In this document: positions 8,528-17,973 of the stretch, one piece after another
How positions within the stretch are numbered: the stretch's first letter is position 1
How the letters are laid out: every line of letters begins with the position of its first letter
NCBI GenBank assembly: GCA_039208375.1
Contig: JBCCRC010000001.1
Location: forward strand, 62,001 to 126,000
Direction of reading: 5' to 3'
DNA length: 64,000 bases
Source: JANQPC01 sp039208375
Lineage (GTDB): Bacteria > Pseudomonadota > Alphaproteobacteria > Rhodobacterales > Rhodobacteraceae
Translations under genes and position numbers: made by a program
Notes under the pieces: generated by a model
The model's input: the letters and a program-made list of their open reading frames with translations, nothing else
What the model was told of the DNA's origin: nothing
The model's database searches: none

Positions 8528-10810
8528 ATGGGCGCTAAGACGACGACTGATGGGGCCGCCGGGGCGCGGTGGCTCACGTTCGAGGGGCTTGTGCCCGTCG
8601 CAATTGCAGCGCTTCTCTTTGCATGGCTATGGCAGGCGATCCCGCCGATCAGCGCCGGTGAGGTTGTGCGCTACAGTTGGGATTGGGTTCCTTCGCTTGG
8701 CATCGCGCTGTCATTCCTGATTGACGGATTGAGCCTTACCTTTGGGCTGCTGATTACCGGGATCGGTGCGCTCGTGTTTCTGTACGCGTCTAAATACCTG
8801 CAAGGGCACCCGCACCTTGCGCGCTTCATGCTGTTCCTCGTGCTTTTCATGGCCTCGATGCTCGGGCTTGTGCTTGCCGATAACCTGCTGACACTGTTTG
8901 TCTTTTGGGAGCTGACCACGATCACCTCCTATCTCCTGATCGGGTTTGATCATGCAACGTCGAAGGCACGCCGCGCCGCCCTGCAGGCGCTTCTACTGAC
9001 TGGCACGGGCGGCCTCGCGCTCTTGGCCGGTTTTATCCTGATCGGCACGGTGGCCGGCACGTTTGAGCTAAGTGAAATCCGCGCCCAGGGCGACGTATTG
9101 AAGGATCACGCACTGTATCTGCCGATCCTGATCCTGGTGCTGGCCGGGGCGTTTACAAAATCGGCGCAGTTTCCGTTCCATTTCTGGCTGCCTAACGCGA
9201 TGGCCGCGCCCACGCCTGTATCCGCCTACCTGCACTCCGCCACGATGGTGAAGGCGGGCATCTACCTTCTGGCGCGGATGCACCCCAACCTTGGCGGCAC
9301 CGATGTGTGGCTTTGGACGCTGACGATCTTCGGCGCTGTCACGGCCGTGTTTGCAAGCTTCATGGCGCTTAAGCAAACCGACCTTAAGCAATCGCTGGCC
9401 TACACCACGCTTATGGCTCTGGGCACGCTCACACTCTTCCTTGCCGCAGATATCGGTTATGCGATTACCGCGGCGATGACATTCCTGATCGTGCATTCGC
9501 TGTACAAGGCCACGCTCTTCCTGGTGGTCGGGATCATCGATCACGCGACGGGCACGCGGGATGTGCATAAACTCGGCGGCCTGGCGCGCGCGATGCCGAT
9601 AACCGCGTTTGCGGCGGGTATCGCAGCACTGTCGATGGCCGGCTTTCCGCCGTTCATCGGCTTCATCAGCAAAGAGATCAAATATGCCGGCGCGCTTGCC
9701 GTTCAGTCAGAGCCGGTCTTAGTGGCAGCCGCCGTGCTTCTTGCCAACGCATTGATGCTGGCCGTTGCCGGTATTGTCTCGTTCTCGCCCTTCTGGAGGC
9801 GCAAGCATCTGGCCGACGACCTGAAGCCCCATGAAGGGACCTGGCCGATGCTGTTGGGCCCGGTGATCCTGGCCTCGCTCGGTGCGCTGTTCGGCTTGTT
9901 CCCGGATCTCTTGGCCCTGTCGCTGGTAAATCCCGGAGTTGCCGCGATTCTTGGGCCGGAGGTGGAGCCTGCGCAGCTAAAGCTCTGGGCCGGGGTGAAC
10001 CTTCCGCTGATCCTCTCGCTGGCGACCTTCGCCTTGGGCATCGGCATATATGTTTATCGCCAGCGCCTGCGCGACGCGCTGCGGGCACTGGGCGAGCGGC
10101 TCGTGAATTTCGACCGCGGGTGGGATAGGGTGCTGGACGGCCTCAAGTGGCTTGCCGCGTGGCAGACCGACCTCATCCAATCGGGTGTTCTGCGCCGATA
10201 TTTGTTCATCACGTTCCTTACGCTCTTCGTGGGCATCGGCGGCACGATCGTCGCGCGCGGTGCTCTTTCGGTGGAGATCGCATGGCCGGATCTTCTGTTG
10301 AAGCATTGGGTCGTCATCACACTAATCGTCGCCGGCGCGATGCTGACGCTTACCACGTCTTCTCGCATTGCCGCGATCGCGGGCCTCGGTGCGGTGGGCA
10401 TCGGCGTGGCGCTGATCTTCATCATCTTCGGCGCACCCGACGTCGCGATCACCCAGCTTCTGGTGGAGACGCTCGTTGTGGTTCTCTTCGGCGTCGCCGC
10501 GCTCAAACTGCCTCGGCTGGATGACTCAGGGAGGAAAACGCACCGCCCACTCGATGCACTTCTCGCCGTCGGCGTTGGCGCGATTGTGACACTGGTGATG
10601 CTACAGGTTACGGCCGGACCGCTCGACCGACGCCTGACCACCTACTTCGAAGAAACCAGTTGGCCGGAAGCCTTTGGGCGCAACATCGTCAACGTGATCC
10701 TTGTTGATTTCCGCGCTCTCGACACCTTTGGCGAGATCGCGGTGGTCGTGATCGCCGCCCTTGGTGCCTTCGCCCTTCTCAAAGGCCGCAAGCAGGATGA
10801 GCCCCGATGA
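8528..10810 (+). CDS. mrpA: Mrp Na+/H+ antiporter subunit A
   Basis: This 760-aa polytopic protein starts at MGAKTTTDGAAGARW, 10 bases after the previous stop. The long N-terminal part is the NuoL-like proton-translocating module (DGLSLTFGLLITGIGALVFLYASKYL; KSAQFPFHFWLPNAMAAPTPVSAYLHSATMVKAG). The C-terminal ~180 residues hold the extra MrpA helices with GAPDVAITQLLVETLVVVLFG. Mrp antiporters need all subunits in one complex and exchange cytoplasmic Na+ for protons. The stop overlaps mrpB by four bases. Length is as expected for MrpA. Confidence 0.95.
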   Translation: MGAKTTTDGAAGARWLTFEGLVPVAIAALLFAWLWQAIPPISAGEVVRYSWDWVPSLGIALSFLIDGLSLTFGLLITGIGALVFLYASKYLQGHPHLARFMLFLVLFMASMLGLVLADNLLTLFVFWELTTITSYLLIGFDHATSKARRAALQALLLTGTGGLALLAGFILIGTVAGTFELSEIRAQGDVLKDHALYLPILILVLAGAFTKSAQFPFHFWLPNAMAAPTPVSAYLHSATMVKAGIYLLARMHPNLGGTDVWLWTLTIFGAVTAVFASFMALKQTDLKQSLAYTTLMALGTLTLFLAADIGYAITAAMTFLIVHSLYKATLFLVVGIIDHATGTRDVHKLGGLARAMPITAFAAGIAALSMAGFPPFIGFISKEIKYAGALAVQSEPVLVAAAVLLANALMLAVAGIVSFSPFWRRKHLADDLKPHEGTWPMLLGPVILASLGALFGLFPDLLALSLVNPGVAAILGPEVEPAQLKLWAGVNLPLILSLATFALGIGIYVYRQRLRDALRALGERLVNFDRGWDRVLDGLKWLAAWQTDLIQSGVLRRYLFITFLTLFVGIGGTIVARGALSVEIAWPDLLLKHWVVITLIVAGAMLTLTTSSRIAAIAGLGAVGIGVALIFIIFGAPDVAITQLLVETLVVVLFGVAALKLPRLDDSGRKTHRPLDALLAVGVGAIVTLVMLQVTAGPLDRRLTTYFEETSWPEAFGRNIVNVILVDFRALDTFGEIAVVVIAALGAFALLKGRKQDEPR

Positions 10811-11226
10811 ACTCTATCATTCTTCTGGCCGGCACGCGGCTTCTGGTGGCGTTGCTGCTGGTGTTCTCCATCTACATGCTGCTGCGCGGCCACAATACGC
10901 CCGGCGGTGGCTTCATCGGTGGGCTGATCGGTGCGACGGGCTTTGTGGTTTATGCCATTGCCTGCGGGACCGAAACGGCCCGTAGCGCGCTGCGTCTCGC
11001 GCCTGAAAAGATCGCCATGGCGGGGCTTGGGATCGCACTTTTTGCCGGCGTGATGGCGGTGTTCTTCGGCGATGGTTTTTTTACTGGCCAGTGGCTCTTC
11101 ATCGGTGAGACGGAAGATGACAAGGGCCTGCCCCTGTCATCTGTCCTCGTCTTTGACGTGGGCGTTTATCTTGTCGTGCTGGGATCAATCCTGACGATCT
11201 GCTTCGCGTTGGAGGAGAGCGTCTAA
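10807..11226 (+). CDS. mrpB: Mrp Na+/H+ antiporter subunit B
   Basis: This 139-aa membrane protein has four hydrophobic segments. It shows the MnhB signature GHNTPGGGFIGGLI after the first helix. The ATG overlaps the mrpA stop (ATGA) and its stop overlaps mrpC by one base (TAATG), so the subunits are translationally coupled. It is a structural subunit of the hetero-oligomeric antiporter. The length is normal for the family. Confidence 0.94.
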   Translation: MNSIILLAGTRLLVALLLVFSIYMLLRGHNTPGGGFIGGLIGATGFVVYAIACGTETARSALRLAPEKIAMAGLGIALFAGVMAVFFGDGFFTGQWLFIGETEDDKGLPLSSVLVFDVGVYLVVLGSILTICFALEESV

Positions 11227-11588
11227 TGGAAGTGATGCTATCCGTTCTGGTGGGCGTGCTGATCGCCGCGGCTGTATATCTGATGCTGGCGCGCAATGTG
11301 CTGCGCTTTCTCCTAGGCCTCATCCTGATCTCGAACGCCGCAAATCTGACGATCTTCACGGCGGGGCGGCTGACAACGAGCGCACCGCCGCTCATTCCTG
11401 ACGGCGCAGAGGCTCCCGCGGGCTTTGTGGCCAATGCATTGCCCCAAGCCCTTGTGTTGACCGCTATCGTGATCGGTTTTGGCCTGTTCGCGTTCGCCCT
11501 CGTGCTTGTGTTCCGCGCATACGAGGCGTTGGGCACCCTCGACAGCGACGAGATGCGTGTGGCCGAACCGGTTGAGGACAAGCGATGA
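11226..11588 (+). CDS. mrpC: Mrp Na+/H+ antiporter subunit C
   Basis: This 120-aa protein is NuoK-like with three membrane helices. The signatures are LARNVLRFLLGLILISNAANL and ANALPQALVLTAIVIGFG, the second matching the DPLPQALVLTAIVI-type motif of MnhC/NuoK. It starts inside the mrpB stop and overlaps mrpD by four bases. It is essential for assembly of the complex in studied Mrp systems. Confidence 0.94.
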   Translation: MEVMLSVLVGVLIAAAVYLMLARNVLRFLLGLILISNAANLTIFTAGRLTTSAPPLIPDGAEAPAGFVANALPQALVLTAIVIGFGLFAFALVLVFRAYEALGTLDSDEMRVAEPVEDKR

Positions 11589-13087
11589 CGTGGGTTCTCG
11601 CCCTTCCACTGATCATCCCGTTCTTTGCGGCGGTGATCGCCTATCTCGCGAAGGACGGAAGCGCCGGGCGCTGGTGGTCGCTTCTCGGGTCGATCCTGAC
11701 CCTTTTCGCGAGCATCGTTCTGATGGTCATCGTGCTACGCGAGGGCGTGGTTGCCGCGCAAATGGGCAACTGGGCCGCGCCCTTCGGCATCACACTGGTG
11801 GCTGATCTCCTAAGCGCGGTGATGGTGGTAATTACCGCAATCACCGGCCTCGCCGTGGCCATCTACGCGATCGCCGATATCGACGAGGCTAAGGAGAAGC
11901 TTGGATATCACGCCCTCTTTCAGGTTTTGATCGCCGGGGTGCAAGGCGCGTTTCTTACGGGAGATCTCTTCAACCTCTACGTCTGGTTCGAAGTGATGCT
12001 GATCTCGTCTTTCGGCCTGCTGGTGCTGGGCGGCAGCCGCGAACAGATCGATGGCGGCATCAAATACGTGGCGCTTAATCTCGTCTCAACGATCCTGTTC
12101 CTATCGGGCGTGGGCCTGCTCTACGGAATGACGGGCACGTTGAACCTGGCCGACCTGAGCCTTGCGGTCGATGAGGTCGAAAATAAGGGCCTGCTTACAG
12201 TCGTCGCCGTGATGTTCATGATAGCGTTCGGGGTGAAGGCGGCGCTCTTCCCGCTCTTCTTCTGGCTGCCGGCCGCCTATCACACCCCCGCCTTCAGCGT
12301 CTCTGCGGTGTTCGCGGGGCTGCTCACGAAAGTGGGCGTTTACGCGCTGATACGGATGTTCACGCTGGTCTTTGACCATGACATTGCTTTTACGCACGAG
12401 ATCCTGCTCTGGGTGGCGGCGCTGACGATGGTAACGGGCGTTTTGGGCGCTGCGGCACAGCAGGATTTTCGTAAGATCCTCAGTTTTCATATCGTAAGCC
12501 AAATCGGCTACATGATCCTGGGCCTTGCGATTTATACGCCACTCGCGATCGTGGGTGCGGTGTTCTACCTCGTGCACCATATCGTTGTGAAAGCGAACCT
12601 CTTCCTTGTGGCGGGGGTGGCCGAGCGGCTTACGGGCTCGACCGACTTGCGGCAAATCGGCGGGCTATACAAATCATCCCCGCTTCTGGGCACGCTTTTC
12701 CTGATCCCCGCCTTTTCACTCGCCGGTTTTCCGCCGCTTTCGGGCTTTTGGGCGAAATATCTGCTTGTCAAAGCCTCGCTTGATATCGAGGCGTGGTTCA
12801 TTGCCTTCGTGGCGCTTGCGGTGGGGCTTTTGACGATCTTCTCGATGACGAAGATTTGGGGCGAGGCGTTTTGGAAGCCGCATCCGGCGGGAGTGGAGCC
12901 TGAGTTGCGAGGGATGGATCGCACCGCAGCCTTTCCGCTGGTGCTGCCGATCGCGCTTCTGGCAACCCTCACGATCATCATCGGCCTCAGCCCCGAACCG
13001 TTCGTGCAACTTGCCGAACGCTCGGCCGAGCAGCTTCTGAACCCCGAGGCTTATGTGCGGGCTGTGTTGGGAGGGGCGGCGCTATGA
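11585..13087 (+). CDS. mrpD: Mrp Na+/H+ antiporter subunit D
   Basis: This 500-aa polytopic protein is the second NuoL/M/N-like module. It contains GDLFNLYVWFEVMLISSFGLL with the conserved Glu, AFGVKAALFPLFFWLPAAYHTPAFSVSAVFAGLLTKVG with the conserved Lys residues, and HHIVVKANLFLVAG further on. MrpD shares the ion-translocating role with MrpA. Start and stop overlap mrpC and mrpE by four bases each. Confidence 0.95.
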   Translation: MTWVLALPLIIPFFAAVIAYLAKDGSAGRWWSLLGSILTLFASIVLMVIVLREGVVAAQMGNWAAPFGITLVADLLSAVMVVITAITGLAVAIYAIADIDEAKEKLGYHALFQVLIAGVQGAFLTGDLFNLYVWFEVMLISSFGLLVLGGSREQIDGGIKYVALNLVSTILFLSGVGLLYGMTGTLNLADLSLAVDEVENKGLLTVVAVMFMIAFGVKAALFPLFFWLPAAYHTPAFSVSAVFAGLLTKVGVYALIRMFTLVFDHDIAFTHEILLWVAALTMVTGVLGAAAQQDFRKILSFHIVSQIGYMILGLAIYTPLAIVGAVFYLVHHIVVKANLFLVAGVAERLTGSTDLRQIGGLYKSSPLLGTLFLIPAFSLAGFPPLSGFWAKYLLVKASLDIEAWFIAFVALAVGLLTIFSMTKIWGEAFWKPHPAGVEPELRGMDRTAAFPLVLPIALLATLTIIIGLSPEPFVQLAERSAEQLLNPEAYVRAVLGGAAL

Positions 13088-13560
13088 ATCTCTTCGCACT
13101 TAACATCGCCCTCGCGGTTGTCTGGTCGTCGCTCTGGGCCGATTTCTCGGTCTTCCAACTGTTTGTTGGCTTTCACGTGGGCTTTGCAGCCCTGTGGTTG
13201 GCGCAACCTCTATTCGACCAGCCAAGCCCCTATTTCAAACGGGCGTTCCGCGTTGTCCGTTTGATCGCGTTCTTCTTCTACGAGCTCGTGGTGTCCAGCT
13301 TCCAGGTGGCGTGGGATGTGGTGACCCCCCGGCATCTGAGTAATCCTGCGATCATTCGCATGCCGCTTGACGTAAAGACCGACTTCGAGATCTTGCTGGT
13401 AACCAATCTGATCTCGCTTACTCCCGGAACGCTGAGCCTGGACGTTACGCCAGATCGGTCTTGCCTCATCGTGCATGCCATGTTTGCAGACGATCCCGAT
13501 CAGCTTGTTGTCGATCTCAAAAACGGGATGGAGCGGATGGTGAAGGAGGTGTTTGAATGA
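13084..13560 (+). CDS. mrpE: Mrp Na+/H+ antiporter subunit E
   Basis: This 158-aa protein has two or three N-terminal hydrophobic segments and a soluble C-terminal part. The signature ILLVTNLISLTPGTLSLDVTPD is typical of MnhE. It ends VKEVFE and overlaps mrpF by four bases. The subunit has no quinone-oxidoreductase counterpart and supports complex stability. Confidence 0.94.
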   Translation: MNLFALNIALAVVWSSLWADFSVFQLFVGFHVGFAALWLAQPLFDQPSPYFKRAFRVVRLIAFFFYELVVSSFQVAWDVVTPRHLSNPAIIRMPLDVKTDFEILLVTNLISLTPGTLSLDVTPDRSCLIVHAMFADDPDQLVVDLKNGMERMVKEVFE

Positions 13561-13859
13561 CGCCAAGCCTGTTCCTTGCCTGGTCAGTCGATGCAGCCTT
13601 TGTGATGGTGATGATCTCCATCGCCCTTGCGTTCTATCGGATCGCGGTTGGGCCGAGCTTGGCCGACCGCGTCGTGGCGCTTGATATGATGACTGTGTCG
13701 ATCGTGGCGTTCTGTGGCCTTTTTGCGATTTCGTCGGGCTTCGATGCGTTTCTCGATGTGGCTATTGTTGTGGCTTTGATCGGCTTTCTTGCCACCGTGG
13801 CGCTGGCCCGCTTCGCCGAACGCGCCGTGTTGCGCGGCAAAGAGAAAGACGAGCTATGA
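13557..13859 (+). CDS. mrpF: Mrp Na+/H+ antiporter subunit F
   Basis: This 100-aa protein has three membrane helices. It carries the MnhF motif RIAVGPSLADRVVALDMMT, whose Asp is conserved in the family. The C-terminus is polar (RGKEKDEL). It overlaps mrpE upstream and mrpG downstream by four bases, as in other complete mrp operons. Confidence 0.94.
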   Translation: MTPSLFLAWSVDAAFVMVMISIALAFYRIAVGPSLADRVVALDMMTVSIVAFCGLFAISSGFDAFLDVAIVVALIGFLATVALARFAERAVLRGKEKDEL

Positions 13860-14158
13860 CAGAGGTTGTCGCAGGTATGCTGGTGCTGGTCGGCGGGGCC
13901 TTCGCGATCATCGCCTCGCTTGGGGTGATCCGGTTGCCGGATGTTCTGACCCGGATGCACGCCTCGACGAAGGCGGGCACGCTGGCCTCAAGCCTGATCC
14001 TTGTGGCGGTTGCGCTTCACTTCGAAGAATTGAGCGTGGTGGCCAAGTGCGTGGCAGCGGTGCTCTTCTTGCTGCTTACTGCGCCGCTGGCGGCCCATAT
14101 GATCGGCCGCGCGAGCCTTGATGCCGAGGATCATCCGCGCCACAGCGACGAGGGCTAG
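13856..14158 (+). CDS. mrpG: Mrp Na+/H+ antiporter subunit G
   Basis: This 100-aa protein has three membrane helices and the MnhG signature GVIRLPDVLTRMHASTKAGTL. It is the last gene of the seven-gene set, so the antiporter is complete in the order A-B-C-D-E-F-G. Only six bases separate its stop from the stop of the convergent kpsM-like gene. I see no terminator hairpin there. Confidence 0.94.
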   Translation: MTEVVAGMLVLVGGAFAIIASLGVIRLPDVLTRMHASTKAGTLASSLILVAVALHFEELSVVAKCVAAVLFLLLTAPLAAHMIGRASLDAEDHPRHSDEG

Positions 14159-14164
14159 GGGCGC

Positions 14165-14959
14165 TTACGTCTGCCCTACATCCCAACGCATCGCGCGAAA
14201 GATCAAGAATCCAAGGCAGGCAGAAGCCAAAGCAACGGCATAGACATAGGGCGCCGACACAAACCCCGCTTCGTAATTGGCGTAGGTGCCGTGCCTCATC
14301 TCTGCGGTCACGTGAATGAGGGGATTCCACCACGCCGCTGAGCGCAGCTCGGCCGGAAGGATCTCCATCAAAAAGAAGATGCCGGAGATTACGAAAAGTG
14401 GCCGTGTGCCGATCTGCCAAACCCGCTCCCAAACCGGGACAAACGCAATAAGGGCTGCATTCAAGGTGCCAATACCGAAAGCAAGTGCCGTCGCCATGGC
14501 AAGCGCGCTGACAATCACATCAAGCCGGTAAAGCGCGCCCGTGACGTAAATCGCCTCTATTCCGCATAGAATCAAAGCGAAGACTGCCACATGCGTTACG
14601 ACGTTCAGCGCCCAACGGGCGATCAGAGCATCAGCCAGCGTGATCGCGGGGTAGGCAAAAAGCGGGCGGGAGAAGCGGATCGCCTGGCCAATCTTTGAGC
14701 TGACATCCTGAACCATCATGTAAGGCAAGTACCCCGTGGCGTAGAACAACACGAAACTTCGGCCCAAAAGCGGGGCGTCGAACGCAACGGAGAAGGCGAG
14801 CGACATCAGCGCAATCGCCGCAATCGGCTCGGCAATGGCCCAAATGTACCCGCCCGGTGAGCGGCCATAAAACGTGGCCATCTCGCGCAGCATCAGTGCG
14901 GTGATGGCGCGCGGCGCTGGGGCCAGGGCGGCTGGGCGGGAGAGAAACGATTTCTTCAT
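14165..14959 (-). CDS. kpsM: ABC-2 polysaccharide exporter permease, KpsM-like
   Basis: This 264-aa membrane protein starts at MKKSFLSRPAALAPAPRAITALMLRE. Six hydrophobic segments follow, with the ABC-2 motifs GRSPGGYIWAIAEP and FVISGIFFLMEILPAELR. Permeases of this type pair with a KpsT-like ATPase to export capsular polysaccharide across the inner membrane. It faces away from kpsE-kpsT: the two transcription units start 65 bases apart and diverge, whereas most kps loci read in one direction. No polysaccharide synthesis genes are in the window. Confidence 0.82.
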   Translation of the reverse strand: MKKSFLSRPAALAPAPRAITALMLREMATFYGRSPGGYIWAIAEPIAAIALMSLAFSVAFDAPLLGRSFVLFYATGYLPYMMVQDVSSKIGQAIRFSRPLFAYPAITLADALIARWALNVVTHVAVFALILCGIEAIYVTGALYRLDVIVSALAMATALAFGIGTLNAALIAFVPVWERVWQIGTRPLFVISGIFFLMEILPAELRSAAWWNPLIHVTAEMRHGTYANYEAGFVSAPYVYAVALASACLGFLIFRAMRWDVGQT

Positions 14960-15024
14960 GGGCGATCGCCTAAGCACCCTAAAGCAAACAGAGTTAACTG
15001 GCCGTTATCGGTAAGGAGCCCCGT

Positions 15025-16323
15025 GTGACCGGACAGGCCCGCGTTGTGAGTGCTAAGATGCCGCCGCCCGGCCAACGTGAGGGGGGTGGGAAAGCCGTTT
15101 TCGTCCGCGCCACTGCCGTGCGCACGGTCATGGCGGTTTCGCCGGTGACAGAGCCGCCGCCAGCCGCGCCGGCCGCAGCCCCCGGCCCGCGGTTGACCAA
15201 GATTGCCGTGCCGCGGCCCGTGGGGCCCGACAGGCGCACGCGCCCCTGGCTTGCCGTTACGTTTTGCCTTGCGGTTCTTTGCCCGCTGGCTGGCATCGCC
15301 GCCTACCTTGCCTGGTTTGCAACGCCGCAGTTTGAAACGGTCGCCGCGTTCTCCGTCCGAAAAGAGGATGCGCCTGCCGCAGCGCCGGGCGTGAGCGGTT
15401 TTAACGGGGTTCTGGGCACGGGCACGCCCGACGCAGAAGTGCTCTATGGGTATCTCGGCAGTCGCGATCTAGTGGCCTTGCTCGATGAGTCCGTGAACCT
15501 GCGCGCTCGCTATGGGCGCGTTTGGCCGCAAGACCGCGTCTTCCGCTTGCCCCCGGAGGCAACCATTGAAGATCTATCCCGGTTCTGGGGGCGGATGACC
15601 GCCCTGTCGCAAGACACTGGCACCGGAGTGATCGAAATGCGGGTGCGGGCATTCACGCCCGAAGATGCAGAGGTGATCGCCGTCTCCGCGCTGGCGGCTG
15701 CGGATGTTCTGGTTAACCGCCTGTCGGATCTGGCGCGTGAGGACACGCTTGGGCATGCGTCGCGCGAAGTGGCGGGGGCCGCCGAGCGGCTTGAGGCGGC
15801 CCGAAGCGCGTTGCTGGCTTTTCGGGAAGCCAACCAGATCGTTGATCCGCAGGCCGATCTCAATGGCCATATGGGCGTGCTGGAAAACCTGCAGACCGAG
15901 CTTGCAAACGAACTGATCCGCAGTGACCTGCTTGCTCTGGGGGCCACGGCCGACGGGCCGCGCCTCGCGCAATCGCGCCGGCGCATTGAGGTGATCGAAG
16001 CGCGCATCGCGGAGGAGCGTGCGAAGCTTGCCAGCGGCGCCCGGGCCAGGGGCTATGCCGCAACATTTGATATCTACGAACGCTTGCGCGCGGATGTGGA
16101 GTTTTCCGAAGAAACCTACGCGGCGGCGCGAACGGCGGAGGTAACGGCGCGGGCCGAGGCTCGACGACAAAGCCGATACCTTGCCGTTCACATTCGCCCT
16201 GGGCGGGCGGAGCGCGCGACGTGGCCAGATGCGCCGAAGGTGTTGGGGATGGCCGCGCTTTTTCTGGTACTGGCTTGGGGGCTTGCCGCCCTTGTAGTGG
16301 CAAGCCTGCGCGACCGACGCTAA
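15025..16323 (+). CDS. kpsE: Capsule polysaccharide export inner-membrane protein, KpsE-like
   Basis: This 432-aa protein starts at a GTG with AAGGAG seven bases upstream. It has a Pro/Ala-rich cytoplasmic N-terminal tail of about 75 residues, a membrane segment near 77-97, a long periplasmic part rich in helices with coiled-coil character (about 210-390), and a second membrane segment near the C-terminus. This is the polysaccharide co-polymerase-like topology of KpsE/CtrB/BexC, which couples the ABC exporter to the outer-membrane channel. The tail is longer than usual and its role is unknown. kpsT follows after six bases. Confidence 0.8.
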   Translation: MTGQARVVSAKMPPPGQREGGGKAVFVRATAVRTVMAVSPVTEPPPAAPAAAPGPRLTKIAVPRPVGPDRRTRPWLAVTFCLAVLCPLAGIAAYLAWFATPQFETVAAFSVRKEDAPAAAPGVSGFNGVLGTGTPDAEVLYGYLGSRDLVALLDESVNLRARYGRVWPQDRVFRLPPEATIEDLSRFWGRMTALSQDTGTGVIEMRVRAFTPEDAEVIAVSALAAADVLVNRLSDLAREDTLGHASREVAGAAERLEAARSALLAFREANQIVDPQADLNGHMGVLENLQTELANELIRSDLLALGATADGPRLAQSRRRIEVIEARIAEERAKLASGARARGYAATFDIYERLRADVEFSEETYAAARTAEVTARAEARRQSRYLAVHIRPGRAERATWPDAPKVLGMAALFLVLAWGLAALVVASLRDRR

Positions 16324-16329
16324 CTCGGA

Positions 16330-16992
16330 ATGGCCGTCACGCTTGAGAACCTTTGGAAGTCCTTTCCCGCGCCGGAGGGGCCCGTTCATGTGGCCCGCGG
16401 GATTTCGCTCCGCCTTCCCGCGCGCCGGTCAATCGCGCTGCTCGGTCGGAACGGGGCCGGAAAATCAAGCCTTCTGCGCCTAATCGCGGGCACCATGCGA
16501 CCCGATCGCGGGCAGGTTTTGCGCGACGGCCGCGTGTCCTGGCCAGTGGGGTTCGCCGGTGGTTTTCACGGCGATCTTACCGGGGCGCAGAACGTGCGTT
16601 TTGTCGCGCGGATTTACGGCGCCGACGCCGATGCGCTGTGTGATTTCGTTGCGCGCTTTACCGATCTTGGCCCGCAGTTCCATGGGCCATTCCGGCGCTT
16701 TTCGTCTGGCATGCGCGCACGGCTGGCGTTTGGCGTGTCGATGGGCCTGCCATTCGACACCTATCTTGTCGATGAGGTGACAAGCGTTGGCGATGCCGCT
16801 TTCCGGGCGCGAAGCGCCGCGGTGCTGGCCGAACGGCTGCAACGGTCCGGGGCGATTATCGTGACCCACGCAACGCCGCAGCTGAGCCGCCTGTGCCAAA
16901 GCGGGGTGGTGCTGGATCAGGGCGCGGCCACGTGGCACGAGTCGATCGACGATGCAATTGCCCACCATGACGAGTTGGTAGGCATGGCCTAG
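16330..16992 (+). CDS. kpsT: ABC polysaccharide exporter ATPase, KpsT-like
   Basis: This 220-aa ATP-binding protein has Walker A GRNGAGKSS near residue 38, the ABC signature FSSGMRARLAFG, Walker B ending TYLVDEVTSVGD and a switch His in IVTHATP. Short length and the VDEVTSVGD block match KpsT-type exporters of capsule. It follows kpsE by six bases, so the two are co-transcribed, and its permease partner is the divergent kpsM-like gene. Its stop is two bases from that of the convergent malyl-CoA lyase gene. Confidence 0.88.
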   Translation: MAVTLENLWKSFPAPEGPVHVARGISLRLPARRSIALLGRNGAGKSSLLRLIAGTMRPDRGQVLRDGRVSWPVGFAGGFHGDLTGAQNVRFVARIYGADADALCDFVARFTDLGPQFHGPFRRFSSGMRARLAFGVSMGLPFDTYLVDEVTSVGDAAFRARSAAVLAERLQRSGAIIVTHATPQLSRLCQSGVVLDQGAATWHESIDDAIAHHDELVGMA

Positions 16993-16994
16993 GC

Positions 16995-17951
16995 CTAGGC
17001 TGAAATCATCTCTGCCTGCCGCACAATCACTTCAGCCTGGCGGATCGACGCAAGATCGACGAGGCGCCCCTTGTATACGGCGGCCCCAGCGCCGTCGCGC
17101 TTGGCCTGTTCCATCGCCGCGAGGATCTCGCGCGCTTCGGTGATTTGCGCCTCGGAAGGCGTGAAGACCTCATTGGCCAACCCCACCTGCTTGGGATGGA
17201 TGGCCCACTTGCCCACCATGCCCAGCGTTGCCGAGCGAAGCGCTTGTGCGCGAAACCCGTCATCGTCTGAAAAATCGCCAAAGGGGCCGTCGACCGGCAG
17301 CACCCCATGGGTGCGGCAGGCGGCAACGATAGCGGTTTGCGCCCAATGCCAGGGATCGGCCCAGTACTTCTCACCCTCGCGGTGCATGTAGTAGTTTTCC
17401 TGCGTTCCGCCGATCCCGGTTGTCTGCATTCCCATGGAGGCTGCGAAATCTGCGGCGCCGAGGCTCATGGCCTGCAGGCGCGGGCTGGCGGCGGCGATCT
17501 CTTCCACATGGGCGATCCCCGCCGCGGTTTCGATGATTACCTCAAGCGCGATTGGTTTCGTTCGGCTTTTCGCGGCCTCCACCGACGTGACGAGCGCATC
17601 GACGGTATAGATGTCGGCCGCATTGCCCACCTTGGGGATCATGATCTGATCAAGCCGGTCTGACGCGTTTTCGAGAAGATCGATCACGTCGCGATACCAG
17701 TAGGGCGTATCAAGCCCATTGATGCGTACCGAAAGATGCTTGGGGCCCCAATCGATATCGCCGATGGCCGCGATGATGTTCTTGCGCGCCTCGGGCTTGT
17801 CATCGGGCGAAACGCTGTCTTCAAGATCAAGATTGATGACGTCTGCCGCAGAGGCCGCCATCTTCTCAAAAATCGCAGGGCGCGAGCCTGGGCCGAAGAG
17901 CTGGCAACGGTTGGGCCGGGCTGGCGCAGCGGGTTGAACGCGGAAGGACAT
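16995..17951 (-). CDS. mcl1: L-malyl-CoA/beta-methylmalyl-CoA lyase
   Basis: This 318-aa protein of the HpcH/HpaI (citrate lyase beta) family starts at MSFRVQPAAPARPNRCQLFGPGSRPA. Signatures include DVINLDLEDSVSPDDK with acidic metal ligands, EVIIETAAGIAHVEEI, and KWAIHPKQVGLANEVFTP. The sequence and length read like Rhodobacter Mcl1, which splits beta-methylmalyl-CoA to glyoxylate and propionyl-CoA, and malyl-CoA to glyoxylate and acetyl-CoA, in the ethylmalonyl-CoA pathway. A GTG three codons upstream is possible; the ATG is preceded by AAGG. Its 251-base upstream region holds repeated motifs. Confidence 0.92.
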   Translation of the reverse strand: MSFRVQPAAPARPNRCQLFGPGSRPAIFEKMAASAADVINLDLEDSVSPDDKPEARKNIIAAIGDIDWGPKHLSVRINGLDTPYWYRDVIDLLENASDRLDQIMIPKVGNAADIYTVDALVTSVEAAKSRTKPIALEVIIETAAGIAHVEEIAAASPRLQAMSLGAADFAASMGMQTTGIGGTQENYYMHREGEKYWADPWHWAQTAIVAACRTHGVLPVDGPFGDFSDDDGFRAQALRSATLGMVGKWAIHPKQVGLANEVFTPSEAQITEAREILAAMEQAKRDGAGAAVYKGRLVDLASIRQAEVIVRQAEMISA

Positions 17952-17973
17952 TGGGCGCACCTTGGTAACGATA

